A stretch of DNA of 18,010 nt from CAVPRW01 sp046727435 [NCBI: bacterium] (GTDB lineage: Bacteria > Tectomicrobia > Entotheonellia > J063): NCBI GenBank assembly GCA_046727435.1, contig JBKPCR010000162.1, positions 1 through 18,010 of the forward strand, written 5' to 3'. Numbering within the stretch: the first letter of the stretch is position 1; each line of letters starts with the position of its first letter. The position numbers were made by a program, and so were the translations under genes. The notes beneath the pieces were generated by a model. That model had not been told where the DNA came from and did no database searches. It worked only from the letters and a program-made list of their open reading frames with translations. Positions 1 to 9,327 of the stretch are shown one piece after another.

Positions 1-1
1 G

Positions 2-1072
2 GAGTTGGGTGGGCTCGGCGTCAGGTCGGTGCATGATTACATGCTGGGCATGAGCCGGCTGGGTCGCGGTGATGGCTCCACGGCCATTGCCGCCAACATG
101 CACATCTTTCGCCCCTGGCGCATGACGCGCCTGTGGGAAGCCGCTAAGGCGGCGGGCGATGTGGCATATGCGGCTGGGCTGGAGCGGCGCCTGCGCCGGA
201 TCGGTGCTGGCCAATTGCTGATGTGCGCCTGTGTCTCTGAAGCCGGCACCGACATCCTCCATCCGCAACTGGAGGCGACCAAAGCGGATGGGGGTTGGCT
301 GCTGAATGGCCGGAAGATTTTCGCCACCATGTCGCCAGCGGCCCAACTCCTCGATATTTCCTTTCATTTCATGGACGCCCAGGGCGTCGAGCGCCTGGCG
401 ATGGCCAGCATCCCCCATGACAGCCCTGGTCTGGAGATCAAGAACAACTGGGATGCCCTCGGCATGCGTGGCTCTGGCAGTCACGATGTGGCGTTTACCA
501 ACTGTTTTCTCCCGGACGCGGCGCTCCTGGATCTCGGGGTGTGGGGCGAGTGGTCCGAACCGTACCTGACTGGTAACCTGATCATCGCCATGGGGCTGGC
601 CGGCGTGTTTCTAGGCATCGCAGAAGCAGCCCGCGACCTCACGGTAGAGGCCGTCAAGACCCGACGCAAGGGTCCAGGCGGCCGGACGCTGGCGGAGCGT
701 TACCCGATTCAACATCTGATTGCCGAAATCGAGATCGACTTGGCGGCCTCGCGCGCTATCCTGGGACGTACAGCCATGATGGCAGATATGCTGTTCGGTC
801 AGCATCCCGCTGAGGGCATCCCACTCTGGGAGCTGCACGAATTGATGAAGGACCTGCAATGCGCCAAGTGGTTCGTCAATCGCAAGGCGATCGACATTGT
901 GGATCGGGCCCTGACGGCTTCCGGGGGCGCCGGTTATTTGAGTAGGCATCCTCTGTCACGACTGTATCGCGATGTCCGGGCGGGGCCATTCATGCAACCA
1001 TTCTCGCCGAATGAGGCGTTCGAATATATCGGGAAGGTGACGCTCGGCCTCGACCCGAAGCTCGAGGCCTGA
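2..1072 (+). CDS. Acyl-CoA dehydrogenase-family flavoprotein, 5' partial
   Basis: C-terminal ~356 residues of an acyl-CoA dehydrogenase-fold flavoenzyme. The frame is open to the window edge, so the true start lies upstream; the TTG at 5 is not a credible start because part of the N-terminal helical domain is missing. Visible family features are an SEAGTD-type middle-domain motif (236-253), a W-D-x-L-G-M-R-G-S-G-S-H-D segment (449-490) contacting flavin or substrate, and a C-terminal GGAGY...P-L-x-R-x-Y-R-D-x-R block (923-979). The usual Y-E-G-T catalytic-glutamate segment is replaced by a G-P-F-M-Q-P-F-S-P-N-E-A stretch. Together with the S-G-S-H-D motif, this points to the DszC/HpaA-like branch, which includes oxygenases, rather than a classical beta-oxidation dehydrogenase. 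It ends in TGA, 120 nt before the thiolase, and the pair is probably co-transcribed. The family is secure; the substrate is unknown. Confidence 0.85.
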   Translation, partial: ELGGLGVRSVHDYMLGMSRLGRGDGSTAIAANMHIFRPWRMTRLWEAAKAAGDVAYAAGLERRLRRIGAGQLLMCACVSEAGTDILHPQLEATKADGGWLLNGRKIFATMSPAAQLLDISFHFMDAQGVERLAMASIPHDSPGLEIKNNWDALGMRGSGSHDVAFTNCFLPDAALLDLGVWGEWSEPYLTGNLIIAMGLAGVFLGIAEAARDLTVEAVKTRRKGPGGRTLAERYPIQHLIAEIEIDLAASRAILGRTAMMADMLFGQHPAEGIPLWELHELMKDLQCAKWFVNRKAIDIVDRALTASGGAGYLSRHPLSRLYRDVRAGPFMQPFSPNEAFEYIGKVTLGLDPKLEA

Positions 1073-1175
1073 GCGCCGAGATGCGCGGATGGGGCGTGCC
1101 GCCAGCCTGAGGATGTGCCGCGAACCCGAGGTGACGCACGCCTCACCGTTCGCTCTGGTGACACTCTTGTATATG

Positions 1176-1184
1176 AAGAAAGGA
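1176..1184 (+). promoter_or_regulatory. Ribosome-binding site of the thiolase gene
   Basis: A purine run AAGAAAGGA ends 8 nt before the ATG at 1193. It decides the thiolase start: the frame is open back to 1115, but the 26 upstream codons do not resemble a thiolase N-terminus and have no such site. Confidence 0.7.
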
Positions 1185-1192
1185 TACAGCCT

Positions 1193-2419
1193 ATGAGTAC
1201 CAATGGCGCGACGACAGCCGTCATCTTGAGCGCCGTGCGTACCCCTGTTGGGCGCCTGCAAGGCGCCTTGAGTCAGGTATCCGCCAGGGAACTCGGGGCC
1301 ACGGTCGTCCGCGCCGCCGTGCAACGGGCTCAGCTACGAGACCTGGCAGAGATCGATGAAGTGTTGATGGGCAATATCGTGTCGGCAGGCCTCGGCCAGA
1401 ACATCGCGCGGCAATGCGCCATCGATGGCGGGCTGCCCACAAGCGTGGGAGCGCTGGCCGTCAACAAAGTGTGCGGGGCCAGCCTCAAAGCGGTGATCCT
1501 GGCTGCCCAGTCGATTCGCGCCGGCGATGGCCAGCTCTTCGTCGCTGGCGGAGTGGAAAGCATGAGCCAGGCTCCCCATCTCGTGCAGGGCCGTCTGAAT
1601 CAGCTGCGCTATGGTCATGTCGAGCTGCGCGATGCCCTGCTCGTCGATGGACTCTCATGTGCCTTTGAAGACTGGACCATGGGCCATGCGGCCGAGTTCA
1701 TCGCCGAGACGTTTGGGATCACGCGTGAGGCCATGGATCGCTATGCGCTGAGCAGCCATCAGAAAGCGATCGCGGCGATCGATACCGGCAAGTTCAAAGA
1801 GGAGATCGTCCCCATCAGCGTCAAGGACGCCAGAGGGCAAGTGGCGGTAGTGATGGCGGACGAAGCACCGCGTCGCGATACCTCCCTGGAAGCGTTGGCC
1901 CAGCTTGAGCCTGCCTTCAGTCCCCACGGCCGCGTCACCGCCGGCAACGCCCCCGGCCTCAACGATGCGGCTGCAGCCCTCGTCGTGGCCAGTGCCGCCA
2001 AGGCCCGGGAGCTGGGCGTGCAGCCGTTAGCGCGCATCGTCGGATACGCCCAAGCGGCGGTCGAGCCCAAGTACATTTTCGATGCCCCCGCCAGGGCCAT
2101 CCCGCGTCTACTCGACAAAGTCGGCTGGACGCTGGCCGAGGTCGATGTCATCGAGCTCAACGAGGCCTTCGCTGCGCAGATGCTGGCCAACGGCCGCGCC
2201 CTGGCTGACCTGGGCTGGGATTGGCATAAAGTGAACGTCCACGGTGGGGCCATTGCCCTGGGGCATCCGCTTGGGGCCACGGGAGCGCGTTTGCTCTCGA
2301 CCCTGCTCTACGCGCTGCGTGATCGCCATTTGGCACGCGGCATCGCCTGCCTGTGCCTCGGAGGTGGCGAGGCGGTGGCGCTGGCCGTTGAGATAGATCA
2401 CGAAGCATCAACCCTCTGA
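1193..2419 (+). CDS. Thiolase (acetyl-CoA C-acyltransferase family)
   Basis: Complete 408-residue thiolase, a normal family length. These enzymes cleave 3-ketoacyl-CoA with CoA or condense two acyl-CoAs; the direction cannot be told from sequence. The N-terminus (V-I-L-S-A-V-R-T-P-V-G) is typical. The nucleophilic cysteine is C94 in V-C-G-A-S. The N-E-A-F-A motif is at 323-327, H358 lies in G-H-P-L-G, and the second catalytic cysteine is C388 in C-L-G-G-G. The CoA-contacting loop reads G-N-A-P-G rather than the commoner G-N-A-S-G, a known variant. The start is set by the Shine-Dalgarno site ending at 1184. It follows the acyl-CoA dehydrogenase-family gene by 120 nt, consistent with a fatty-acid or other acyl-CoA pathway operon. 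An orphan start site 30 nt downstream suggests that a third operon gene has been lost. Confidence 0.93.
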   Translation: MSTNGATTAVILSAVRTPVGRLQGALSQVSARELGATVVRAAVQRAQLRDLAEIDEVLMGNIVSAGLGQNIARQCAIDGGLPTSVGALAVNKVCGASLKAVILAAQSIRAGDGQLFVAGGVESMSQAPHLVQGRLNQLRYGHVELRDALLVDGLSCAFEDWTMGHAAEFIAETFGITREAMDRYALSSHQKAIAAIDTGKFKEEIVPISVKDARGQVAVVMADEAPRRDTSLEALAQLEPAFSPHGRVTAGNAPGLNDAAAALVVASAAKARELGVQPLARIVGYAQAAVEPKYIFDAPARAIPRLLDKVGWTLAEVDVIELNEAFAAQMLANGRALADLGWDWHKVNVHGGAIALGHPLGATGARLLSTLLYALRDRHLARGIACLCLGGGEAVALAVEIDHEASTL

Positions 2420-2436
2420 CCATCACATCACAGACA

Positions 2437-2479
2437 TGAAGGAAAGTCCATGGATCGCATCGCAACCCCGTCGATCTGA
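2437..2479 (+). pseudogene. Orphan ribosome-binding site and start, frame stops after 9 codons
   Basis: A good Shine-Dalgarno sequence (GAAGGAAAG, about 2437-2445) precedes an ATG at 2450. The reading frame MDRIATPSI then meets TGA at 2477-2479. The position right behind the thiolase suggests the head of a former third operon gene cut off by the event that brought in the following degenerate DNA. Nine codons are too few to identify it. It could also be a chance ATG or a short leader peptide. Confidence 0.35.
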
Positions 2480-2491
2480 ACATGAACGCGC

Positions 2492-2520
2492 TTGATCGTT
2501 GCTTCCTAAGGCGTTACAGT
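2492..2520 (+). promoter_or_regulatory. Possible sigma70-type promoter before the toxin-antitoxin relic
   Basis: TTGATC (2492-2497) and TACAGT (2515-2520) are separated by 17 nt. Each matches the -35/-10 consensus in four positions. It lies 30 nt upstream of the GTG of the VapB-like relic, a sensible place for a toxin-antitoxin promoter. Weak evidence on its own. Confidence 0.3.
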
Positions 2521-2549
2521 AGTGTACAGGCGACGGAGGAAGGTGCGCT

Positions 2550-2771
2550 GTGGCAATAACAGCACTGAATCTGACCGACTAGGAACAAACGGCATATGAG
2601 ACCCTGGCGCAACGCACCGGCAAAACTCCAGACGAATGAGTCCATGATGCCGTCAAGGAATTGATTGCGCAATTGCGGTATGGAGATCGTTTGGGTCTGC
2701 TGCGACAGGCCTGCGGCATATGAAAAGGCCGGTCAGACCTTCCATCACTTACCAACTGGCACCGCGAGTAA
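2550..2771 (+). pseudogene. VapB-like antitoxin relic with in-frame stops
   Basis: A strong Shine-Dalgarno run (GGAGGAAGG, 2535-2543) lies 6 nt before a GTG at 2550. The frame reads VAITALNLTD, then TAG (2580), EQTAYETLAQRTGKTPDE, then TGA (2637), VHDAVKELIAQL..., then TGA (2721) where the pattern A-C-G-I-W would be expected, and finally TAA (2769). Read through, it has the shape of a ribbon-helix-helix type antitoxin of VapBC loci: an N-terminal T-x-x-x-L-x-L-T-D strand, helices, and a basic tail containing K-G-R-S-D-L-P. Three stops inside a 73-codon frame make it non-functional. A PIN-domain start follows directly, which supports the assignment. The family call rests on pattern and context only. 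Confidence 0.5.
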
Positions 2772-2787
2772 GACCGTCAGCCTGAAC

Positions 2788-2949
2788 ATGGTGATGGCGA
2801 CCCAACTGCTGATTGACACCGACGTTTTAATCGATTATCTGCGTGATTATACTGAGCAGGCCAGCATCAGGTTCCGCAGTACAACGCCGCACCGAACACC
2901 GGCAAGGAACCGGCGCGCTGAAGCGCGTGAGTCACAGGATCGGGTCTGA
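2788..2949 (+). pseudogene. Truncated VapC-like PIN-domain toxin
   Basis: From ATG 2788 (or ATG 2794) the frame encodes MATQLLIDTDVLIDYLRD, the N-terminal strand and helix of PIN-domain ribonucleases, including the first catalytic aspartate in the L-I-D-T-D motif. After about 25 residues the similarity stops: the tail to 2949 is rich in R, T and P and unlike a PIN fold. The frame also opens upstream at 2665, but those 41 codons overlap the antitoxin relic. A complete VapC has about 130 residues and three or four acidic catalytic residues, so this piece cannot be active. Another frame, open from 2831 to TAA at 3011-3013, ends in an ordered-looking tail (S-L-W-V-G-I-D-T-H-D-D-Y-E) that I cannot assign. 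It may be the 3' end of a different gene joined here by deletion. Confidence 0.5.
2914..2927. repeat. Small GC hairpin
   Basis: CGCGC (2914-2918), TGAA loop, GCGCG (2923-2927): a perfect 5-bp stem with a tetraloop, sitting about where the PIN similarity has ended. There is no T-run, so it is not an obvious intrinsic terminator. Confidence 0.3.
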
Positions 2950-3109
2950 GGATTCCCTGTGGGTGGGGATTGATACCCACGATGACTACGAGAGTATGAT
3001 TAAGGGGGGCTAACCTGGCGCTGATAGGACACGTGCGTCAGGACAATATTCGGAATCGCAGCGAGCCCCTGGCCGTCACCCGACCATAGGAGAGGGTTTT
3101 GTAGCGACA

Positions 3110-5998
3110 ATGCGCCTGACCGACCACCACGTCAAGTACTTCGCCTACGACCTGACCCGCCGAGCCGCGAGCGGCATGGACCGGCTGTCGATGTCGCTGT
3201 TTGACGCGGCGGTGGATCTGAACCCGCACCAGATCGATGCGGCGTTGTTTGCACTCGAATCGCCACTCTCAAAGGGCATAATCCTGGCCGACGAAGTCGG
3301 CCTCGGGAAGACAATTGAGGCAGGCATCGTGCTCTGCCAGTTTTGGGCAGAGCGCAAGCGCCGGCTACTGGTTCTTTGCCCCGCATCGCTGCGCAAGCAG
3401 TGGGCATTGGAGCTCGAGGAGAAGTTCAATCTGTCGGCGCGCGTTCTGGACGCCAAAGCCTACCGCGAGGCCCAGCGGATCGGGCGCACGCCGCTTGCCG
3501 AGCAGGCGGTGCTCGTCATCTCCTTCAACTACGCGAACAGCCGGCGCGAGGAGCTGAAGGCTATCGCGTGGGACCTCGTGGTCATCGACGAAGCGCATAA
3601 GCTGCGCAACGCCTACCGGCCGAGCAACAAGGTGGGCCAGGGCCTCCGGTGGGCCACTGAGGACTGCCGCAAGTTGCTTCTCACCGCAACGCCGCTCCAA
3701 AACTCGCTCCTGGAGCTGTATGGGCTCTCGACGCTGATCGATGATCACCTGTTCGGGGACATCAATGCCTTTCGCTCGCAGTATGCCAGCGCCGGCAGCG
3801 ACCTCGGCGCCCTGCGCCAGCGTCTGGCGGGCTTCTGCAAGCGCACGCTCCGCAACCAGGTCACGGAGTACATACGCTACACCGAGCGACGGCCGATCAC
3901 GCGACCGTTCAAGCCGACTGACGACGAGCATGCGCTCTACGAGGCGGTCTCCGCATTTCTCCAACGTCCCGACAGCTATGCGCTCCCGGAGCGCCAGCGC
4001 CACCTGACCGCCCTCGTCCTACGCAAGCTGCTCGCCTCGTCCTCGCAAGCCATCGCCGCCACGCTCGACACCCTCAGGGCGCGTCTCGAAGCCCTGCGCG
4101 ACGAGCAGGCCCACAGCGATCTTGAATTCACCGAGCGATTGATCGAAGCAGAAGAGATCGAGGACGAGCTACTCGACGAGATTCTTGCACAAGACGAGGA
4201 GGCCGAGGAGACTAGCACAGCTCCCGTCACGATCGACCGGCAGCAACTGCGGGAGGAGATCGACATCCTGCAGCGGCTCGCCACCTGGGCACGCAGTATT
4301 GGCATCGACACCAAGACGCAGACGCTGCTCACGGCGCTGGACCTCGGGTTCGAGCAAATGGCCGCCACGGCTGCCGGGCGCAAGGCCCTGATTTTCACCG
4401 AGTCGCGCCGCACCCAGGAGTATCTGCAAACATTCCTCGAAACCCACGGCTATTGGGGGCAGGTGGTGCTCTTCAACGGCACCAACAGTGGGCCGGAGGC
4501 GACTGCGATCTACGAGCGCTGGGTCGAGAAGAACCGGGATTCGGGTCGCGCCTCGGGCTCACGTGCCGTGGACGTGCGCACGGCGCTGATCGAGCATTTC
4601 CGGGACGAGGCGGCGATCATGCTCGCGACTGAGGCCGCGGCCGAGGGCATCAATCTGCAATTCTGCTCGCTGGTGATCAACTACGACCTGCCCTGGAACC
4701 CCCAACGCATCGAGCAGCGCATCGGCCGCTGCCACCGCTACGGGCAAAAGCACGACGTCGTGGTCATCAACTTCCTCAACGAGCGCAACGAGGCTGACCG
4801 CCGCGTGCTCGAGCTGCTCGCCGAGAAGTTCAATCTCTTCAGCGGCGTCTTCGGCGCCTCTGACGAAGTGCTGGGCACAATTGAATCCGGTGTCGACTTC
4901 GAGAAGCGCATCCTGGCGATCTACCAGGAATGCCGCACACCCGAGCAAATCGAGGCGGCGTTCCGGGCTTTGCAGCAGGAGATGGACGAGCGCATTCGTA
5001 CGCGCATGGACGACACGCGTCGGCTACTCTTCGAGCACTTCGACGAAGATGTGCACCAGCGGCTACGGCTGCAGCTTGCCGACGCGAAGGCTCAGCTCGA
5101 CCGCTTCAGCCAGCGCTTCTGGTCCGTGACACGCTTCATGCTAGACGGCCGGGCCCGCTTCGACGACGACCTGCTGGCGTTCGACCTCGCCCGCCCGCCC
5201 CGCGATGACATCACAGCGGGCCGCTACCACCTGATCTCGAAGTCGCACCCGCGGGCCGACGAAGACGGCGGCGAAGAGCGCAGTGTCTTCCTCTACCGCC
5301 TCTCACACCCGCTGGGCGAGCACGTGTTGGATGGCGCCAAGGCACTGGAGACGCCTCCGGCACGGATCGTCTTCGACGTGACGCACCATCCCACCCGCGT
5401 CCACGTCATCGAGGCGCTGCGCGGGAAGAGCGGTTATCTGACCCTCACACGGCTGGCAATCGATTCCTACGAACGCGAGGAGCATCTGCTCTTCTCCGGT
5501 TTTGATGAGACGGGCAACTCGCTCGACCAGGAGACCATGGAGAAGCTCTTCGGTTGCGCCGGCCGCACGGACGGCGGTGACCCGCTTTCGGACGCGGTGA
5601 CGCAGCGCCTCGCCGCCGAAGCGGAACGCCACGCCAAGGCCACGGTCAGCCACTCGCTTGAGCAGAACAGCGTGCACTTCAACCGGGCGCGCGAGAAGCT
5701 GGAGCAGTGGGCCAACGACATAGTGCTCTCGGCGGAAAAAGCGTTGCGGGACACCAAGGAGCAGATCAAGGCACTGCGCCGGCAGGCCCGGCAGGCCACG
5801 ACGCTCGAAGAACAGCACGAGATCCAGGAAAAGATCCAGAAGCTAGAACGCCAGCAGCGCCGTCAGCGACAGGACATCTTCAAAGCCGAGGATGAAATCA
5901 TGGAGAAGCGGGATGCCCTGATCGAGTCGTTGGAACGGCGGCTGGCCCAGCGCGCCGACACAGAAACGCTTTTCACCATCCGCTGGGCCGTTGAGTAG
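3110..5998 (+). CDS. SNF2/RapA-like superfamily 2 helicase
   Basis: Complete 962-residue SNF2-type DNA translocase. The N-terminal ATPase lobe has a Q-motif-like D-L-N-P-H-Q (37-41), Walker A D-E-V-G-L-G-K-T (61-68, K67), Walker B D-E-A-H (160-163) and L-T-A-T-P-L-Q-N (191-198). The second lobe has [12 protein letters not shown] and motif [13 protein letters not shown] (536-546). A very acidic helical stretch separates the lobes (about 345-375). The C-terminus (about 850-950) is a long charged coiled coil. A purine run AGGAGAGGG (3088-3096) precedes the ATG, with rather long spacing. The start M-R-L-T-D-H-H fits the family as I know it. The mod gene begins 43 nt downstream on the same strand. 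Helicases of this kind occur in DISARM class 1 (DrmD) and in type III-like restriction loci; remodelling or translocation on invading DNA is an inference. Confidence 0.92.
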   Translation: MRLTDHHVKYFAYDLTRRAASGMDRLSMSLFDAAVDLNPHQIDAALFALESPLSKGIILADEVGLGKTIEAGIVLCQFWAERKRRLLVLCPASLRKQWALELEEKFNLSARVLDAKAYREAQRIGRTPLAEQAVLVISFNYANSRREELKAIAWDLVVIDEAHKLRNAYRPSNKVGQGLRWATEDCRKLLLTATPLQNSLLELYGLSTLIDDHLFGDINAFRSQYASAGSDLGALRQRLAGFCKRTLRNQVTEYIRYTERRPITRPFKPTDDEHALYEAVSAFLQRPDSYALPERQRHLTALVLRKLLASSSQAIAATLDTLRARLEALRDEQAHSDLEFTERLIEAEEIEDELLDEILAQDEEAEETSTAPVTIDRQQLREEIDILQRLATWARSIGIDTKTQTLLTALDLGFEQMAATAAGRKALIFTESRRTQEYLQTFLETHGYWGQVVLFNGTNSGPEATAIYERWVEKNRDSGRASGSRAVDVRTALIEHFRDEAAIMLATEAAAEGINLQFCSLVINYDLPWNPQRIEQRIGRCHRYGQKHDVVVINFLNERNEADRRVLELLAEKFNLFSGVFGASDEVLGTIESGVDFEKRILAIYQECRTPEQIEAAFRALQQEMDERIRTRMDDTRRLLFEHFDEDVHQRLRLQLADAKAQLDRFSQRFWSVTRFMLDGRARFDDDLLAFDLARPPRDDITAGRYHLISKSHPRADEDGGEERSVFLYRLSHPLGEHVLDGAKALETPPARIVFDVTHHPTRVHVIEALRGKSGYLTLTRLAIDSYEREEHLLFSGFDETGNSLDQETMEKLFGCAGRTDGGDPLSDAVTQRLAAEAERHAKATVSHSLEQNSVHFNRAREKLEQWANDIVLSAEKALRDTKEQIKALRRQARQATTLEEQHEIQEKIQKLERQQRRQRQDIFKAEDEIMEKRDALIESLERRLAQRADTETLFTIRWAVE

Positions 5999-6041
5999 GA
6001 GGCCAAGGACCGAGAAAGCAAAACAGAGGACCAGACACGCC

Positions 6042-9000
6042 ATGAGCCAAAAGTATGAGAAGCTAAAAACCCTGCTGAAAGAGCTGTTCCAGCTCGACCA
6101 GCCTGACCTGGACTTCGGTCTCTATCGCATTATGCACGCAAAGAGCGCCGAGGTGACGCAGTTCCTCGACAAGGACCTGCTGCCGCAGGTGAAGGAGGCC
6201 TTCGGCCTCTACCGCACCGCCGACAAGGTCGAACTGGGGAAGGAGCTGGCCAGGACTATACAGCAGGCGCGCGACTTGGGCTTTGAAGACTACGAGCAGG
6301 CACCGAGAGTCAAGGAGCTACGCGCCAAGCTCGCGAGCGACGCGGTAGATATAGGCGCATTGGAGAACGAGGTCTACGACCACCTGTTCAGCTTCTTCCG
6401 CCGTTATTACTCTGAGGGCGACTTCCTCGCCAAGCGCGTCTACAAGCCGGGGGTTTATGCCATTCCCTATGAGGGCGAGGAGGTTAAGCTCCACTGGGCC
6501 AACCGCGACCAGTATTACATCAAGACTAGTGAGTACTTGCGTGACTATGCCTTCCGCCTGCGGCCGGAGGACGACCAAAAGCCGATGCGCGTGCACTTCC
6601 GCCTGGCGGAAGCTGCCGAGGGTGAACACGGCAATGTCAAGGCCGTTCAGGGCAAGGACCGCGTCTTCGTTTTGACCGCCAACGACTTCATCGCCGAGGA
6701 AAACGGCGAGCTCTCCATCCGCTTCGAATACCGTCCGGCGACACTCACCGATTGGCCCGAGGATGCCCGCGAGGGCAAGACGAAGCTACCGACAGAGAAG
6801 GACCTGATTGTCATAGCCACCAAGCGCGTACTGGCCCTGGCCGATGCTTCAGTTGCCACGTGGATTGCGGAGCTGGGCAAGCCACACGTCACCGCCAGCG
6901 GCGAGAGGGCCGACTACACCAGGCTTGAGGCACACCTGCGTCGTTACACCACTCGCAACACCTTCGACTACTTCATCCACAAAGATCTGGGCGGTTTCCT
7001 GCGCCGGGAGCTGGACTTCTACATCAAGAACGAAGTCATGCACCTGGATGACATGGAGAACGAAACCGCGCCGCGCGTCGAGCAGTATCTCTCCAAGATC
7101 AAGGTCATCCGCAGCATCGCCGGCAAGATTATAGACTTCCTCGCCCAGCTTGAGGACTTCCAAAAGAAGCTCTGGCTCAAGAAGAAATTTGTCGTCGAGA
7201 CCAACTACTGCATTACACTCGACCGCATCCCTGAGGAGTTCTATCCCGAGATCGCCGCTAACGACGCCCAGCGCGAGGAGTGGGTGCGGCTGCTTGCGAT
7301 CGACGAGATCAAGGGCGATCTGACGACGCCGGGGTACAGCGCGCCGCTGACGGTGGAATTTCTGAAGGTACAACCATGCCTAGTCATCGATACTAGGTTC
7401 TTCTCCGATGATTGGACAGCACAGCTGGTCGATCGCATTGAGAGCTTCGAAAATCAGCAAGAAGGCCTCTTGATCCAGGCTGACAACTTCGACGCACTCA
7501 ATCTACTCGCACGTCGGTACGTAAAAGAGGTCTCCCTTGTGTTCATTGACCCGCCGTACAACACTGGTGTGGATGGGTTTCCGTACAAAGATAGCTATCA
7601 ACATGCAAGCTGGCTAGCCATGATGCAGGACCGGTTGGAGTTGGCGCGCGCGCTTCTCTCGGAATGTGGGCTTCTCTTTTGTACTATCGACTTCGTGGAG
7701 GTCTCGAGGCTGCGTCTGCTTATGGACATGGTATTTGGTGAGGCCAACTTCCTCGCCGATATTGCCTGGGAGAAACGGTACACGCGCAGCAATAACGCAA
7801 AGCGCTTCTACAGCCTCAAGGACACTGTCTTAGCGTATAGAGCATCCGAAGCGGTGGACGTCATTCGCGAAGCGCGCAGCGAGAAGTCCAAATCGAATTA
7901 CACCAATCCAGACGGCGATTCCCGAGGGCCGTGGATTAGCTCTTCCTATGTCAATCCTGCCACCAAGGAAGACCGGCCGAACTTGGTCTACGCGATCGAG
8001 AATCCTCATACCGGGGCCACGGTTATTCATCCAACACATGCATGGAAGTACGATCGAGACACGCATCAACGACATGTGGAAGAGCAGCGACTCTACTGGG
8101 GACCAGACGGAAGCTATGAGTACCCACGGCTAAAGAGCTTCCTGTCCGAAGCAAGCGATGGCATGGTACCGATCGACGTGTGGCACTACAAGGACACCGG
8201 AACGACTGACGACGGGGGCAAAGCGATCAAGGCGTTGTTCGGATTTGAAGCATTTACCAACCCGAAGCCTCCAAGCCTCATAAGGCGTGCCATCGCATTG
8301 TCGCCGATCGAGCCGGACAAGCGTATCATCATGGACTTCCTTGCTGGTTCAGCATCTACCGCTGAGGCGGTCTTGCAGGAGAACCGTGAGGCAGAGGTAT
8401 GTAGCAAATATGTCCTTGTGGAGATCGGCGAGCACTTCGATACGGTTATGCTTCCGAGGATCTGCAAGGTTGCCTACGCTGCAAACTGGCGTGATGGAAA
8501 GCCGAGGAGTCGTGACGAGGGCCTCAGTCACCTGGCGAAGTACATCCGCCTCGAATCCTACGAAGACGCTCTGAACAATCTGGAGACGCGACGTACTGCC
8601 ATGCAGCAGAGCTTGCTGGACGCCCGCGAAACCCAAGGCGCGAATGGACTCAAGGAGCAGTACCTACTCCGCTACATGCTCGACGTCGAGACACGCAGCA
8701 GTCAGTCGCTGCTCAATGTGCAGGCCTTCTCCGACCCCACGGCCTACAATCTCAAAGTCAAGCAGCCGGGCAGCGATGAAAGCCGCGAGGTGAACGTCGA
8801 TCTGCTGGAGACCTTCAACTACCTGATCGGCCTCACCGTGCAGCACATCGCCGCGCCCCAGACCTTTGCGGCCGAGTTCGAGCGCGACAGCGAGAACCGG
8901 CTGCGCCTCAAGGGCCGCCTCAAACCGGACGCCGCCGGGCCGTGGTGGTTCCGCACCGTCGCCGGCTCCACGCCCGACGGCCGGCGCACACTGGTCATCT

Positions 9001-9215
9001 GGCGCAAGCTCACTGGTGACCCAGAGCAGAACAATCTGGTGCTCGACGAGTGGTTCACCAGGCAGGACTACTCCACCAAGGACTACGAGTTCCAGCTCAT
9101 CTACGTGAACGGTGACAACAATCTTGAAAATCTCAAAGCCCCGGATGACACCTGGAAGGTGCGGCTGATCGAGGAGGACTTCCACCGCCTGATGTTCGAT
9201 ATGGAGGGGGTGTGA
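6042..9215 (+). CDS. Large beta-class DNA adenine methyltransferase (type III Mod-like)
   Basis: 1057-residue site-specific DNA methyltransferase, expected to transfer a methyl group from SAM to adenine N6. Catalytic motif IV D-P-P-Y (503-506) comes before the SAM-binding motif D-F-L-A-G-S-A-S-T (765-773), the order of beta-class enzymes such as type III Mod. The region between them should hold target recognition. It is much longer than the ~600-residue classical Mod: there is a ~470-residue N-terminal extension and a C-terminal domain (about 870-1057) ending near [11 protein letters not shown] and a final L-M-F-D-M. The ATG at 6042 is preceded by CAGAGGA (6024-6030); the frame is open back to 5991, but that part overlaps the helicase end. 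The catalytic core (about 7380-8520) is visibly poorer in GC than both ends, suggesting module exchange. The second G of the usual F-x-G-S-G motif is A, as in many type III Mods. Confidence 0.92.
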   Translation: MSQKYEKLKTLLKELFQLDQPDLDFGLYRIMHAKSAEVTQFLDKDLLPQVKEAFGLYRTADKVELGKELARTIQQARDLGFEDYEQAPRVKELRAKLASDAVDIGALENEVYDHLFSFFRRYYSEGDFLAKRVYKPGVYAIPYEGEEVKLHWANRDQYYIKTSEYLRDYAFRLRPEDDQKPMRVHFRLAEAAEGEHGNVKAVQGKDRVFVLTANDFIAEENGELSIRFEYRPATLTDWPEDAREGKTKLPTEKDLIVIATKRVLALADASVATWIAELGKPHVTASGERADYTRLEAHLRRYTTRNTFDYFIHKDLGGFLRRELDFYIKNEVMHLDDMENETAPRVEQYLSKIKVIRSIAGKIIDFLAQLEDFQKKLWLKKKFVVETNYCITLDRIPEEFYPEIAANDAQREEWVRLLAIDEIKGDLTTPGYSAPLTVEFLKVQPCLVIDTRFFSDDWTAQLVDRIESFENQQEGLLIQADNFDALNLLARRYVKEVSLVFIDPPYNTGVDGFPYKDSYQHASWLAMMQDRLELARALLSECGLLFCTIDFVEVSRLRLLMDMVFGEANFLADIAWEKRYTRSNNAKRFYSLKDTVLAYRASEAVDVIREARSEKSKSNYTNPDGDSRGPWISSSYVNPATKEDRPNLVYAIENPHTGATVIHPTHAWKYDRDTHQRHVEEQRLYWGPDGSYEYPRLKSFLSEASDGMVPIDVWHYKDTGTTDDGGKAIKALFGFEAFTNPKPPSLIRRAIALSPIEPDKRIIMDFLAGSASTAEAVLQENREAEVCSKYVLVEIGEHFDTVMLPRICKVAYAANWRDGKPRSRDEGLSHLAKYIRLESYEDALNNLETRRTAMQQSLLDARETQGANGLKEQYLLRYMLDVETRSSQSLLNVQAFSDPTAYNLKVKQPGSDESREVNVDLLETFNYLIGLTVQHIAAPQTFAAEFERDSENRLRLKGRLKPDAAGPWWFRTVAGSTPDGRRTLVIWRKLTGDPEQNNLVLDEWFTRQDYSTKDYEFQLIYVNGDNNLENLKAPDDTWKVRLIEEDFHRLMFDMEGV

Positions 9216-9235
9216 GCCATGAGTTTTTGTGTAAG

Positions 9236-9286
9236 GTTAGCTTAACTATAGCGACCAGATGTTTGCATGTTAAAGTTAGACTTTAA
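9236..9286. promoter_or_regulatory. Palindromes in the mod-fic gap, candidate operator
   Basis: The 112-nt gap between mod and fic is AT-rich compared with its surroundings. It holds a perfect inverted repeat TTAAAGT-TAG-ACTTTAA (9270-9286) and a shorter one, GTTA-GCT-TAAC (9236-9246), each with a 3-nt spacer. A TTGCAT (9263-9268) and TAATAT (9284-9289) pair overlaps the larger palindrome but with a short 15-nt spacer. This looks like a promoter/operator for fic-res separate from the upstream genes. The Fic C-terminal winged helix could bind it; that is inference. Confidence 0.4.
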
Positions 9287-9327
9287 TATGGAAGCCATTC
9301 GTCGCTATATGAAAGAGATCTTTCACC

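Noticed and set aside
1115-1192. Longer N-termini for the thiolase (1115), mod (5991) and alpha-E (15885) genes
   Set aside because: The extra codons do not resemble family N-termini and overlap earlier genes or hairpins. Good ribosome-binding sites support the later ATGs at 1193, 6042 and 15972.
2637-2723. TGA codons in the VapB-like frame as recoded tryptophan or selenocysteine
   Set aside because: One TGA does fall where Trp is expected, but the same frame also has TAG and TAA, and TGA is a normal stop in the acyl-CoA dehydrogenase, mod and res genes here.
3365-4003. Long minus-strand frames inside the helicase, mod and res genes
   Set aside because: They are GC-rich antisense shadows: no ribosome-binding sites, no recognisable domains, and the + strand products are well-conserved families.
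9219-9245. Eight-codon frame just after mod as a leader peptide
   Set aside because: It has no clear ribosome-binding site of its own and no attenuator-like structure or repeated codons.
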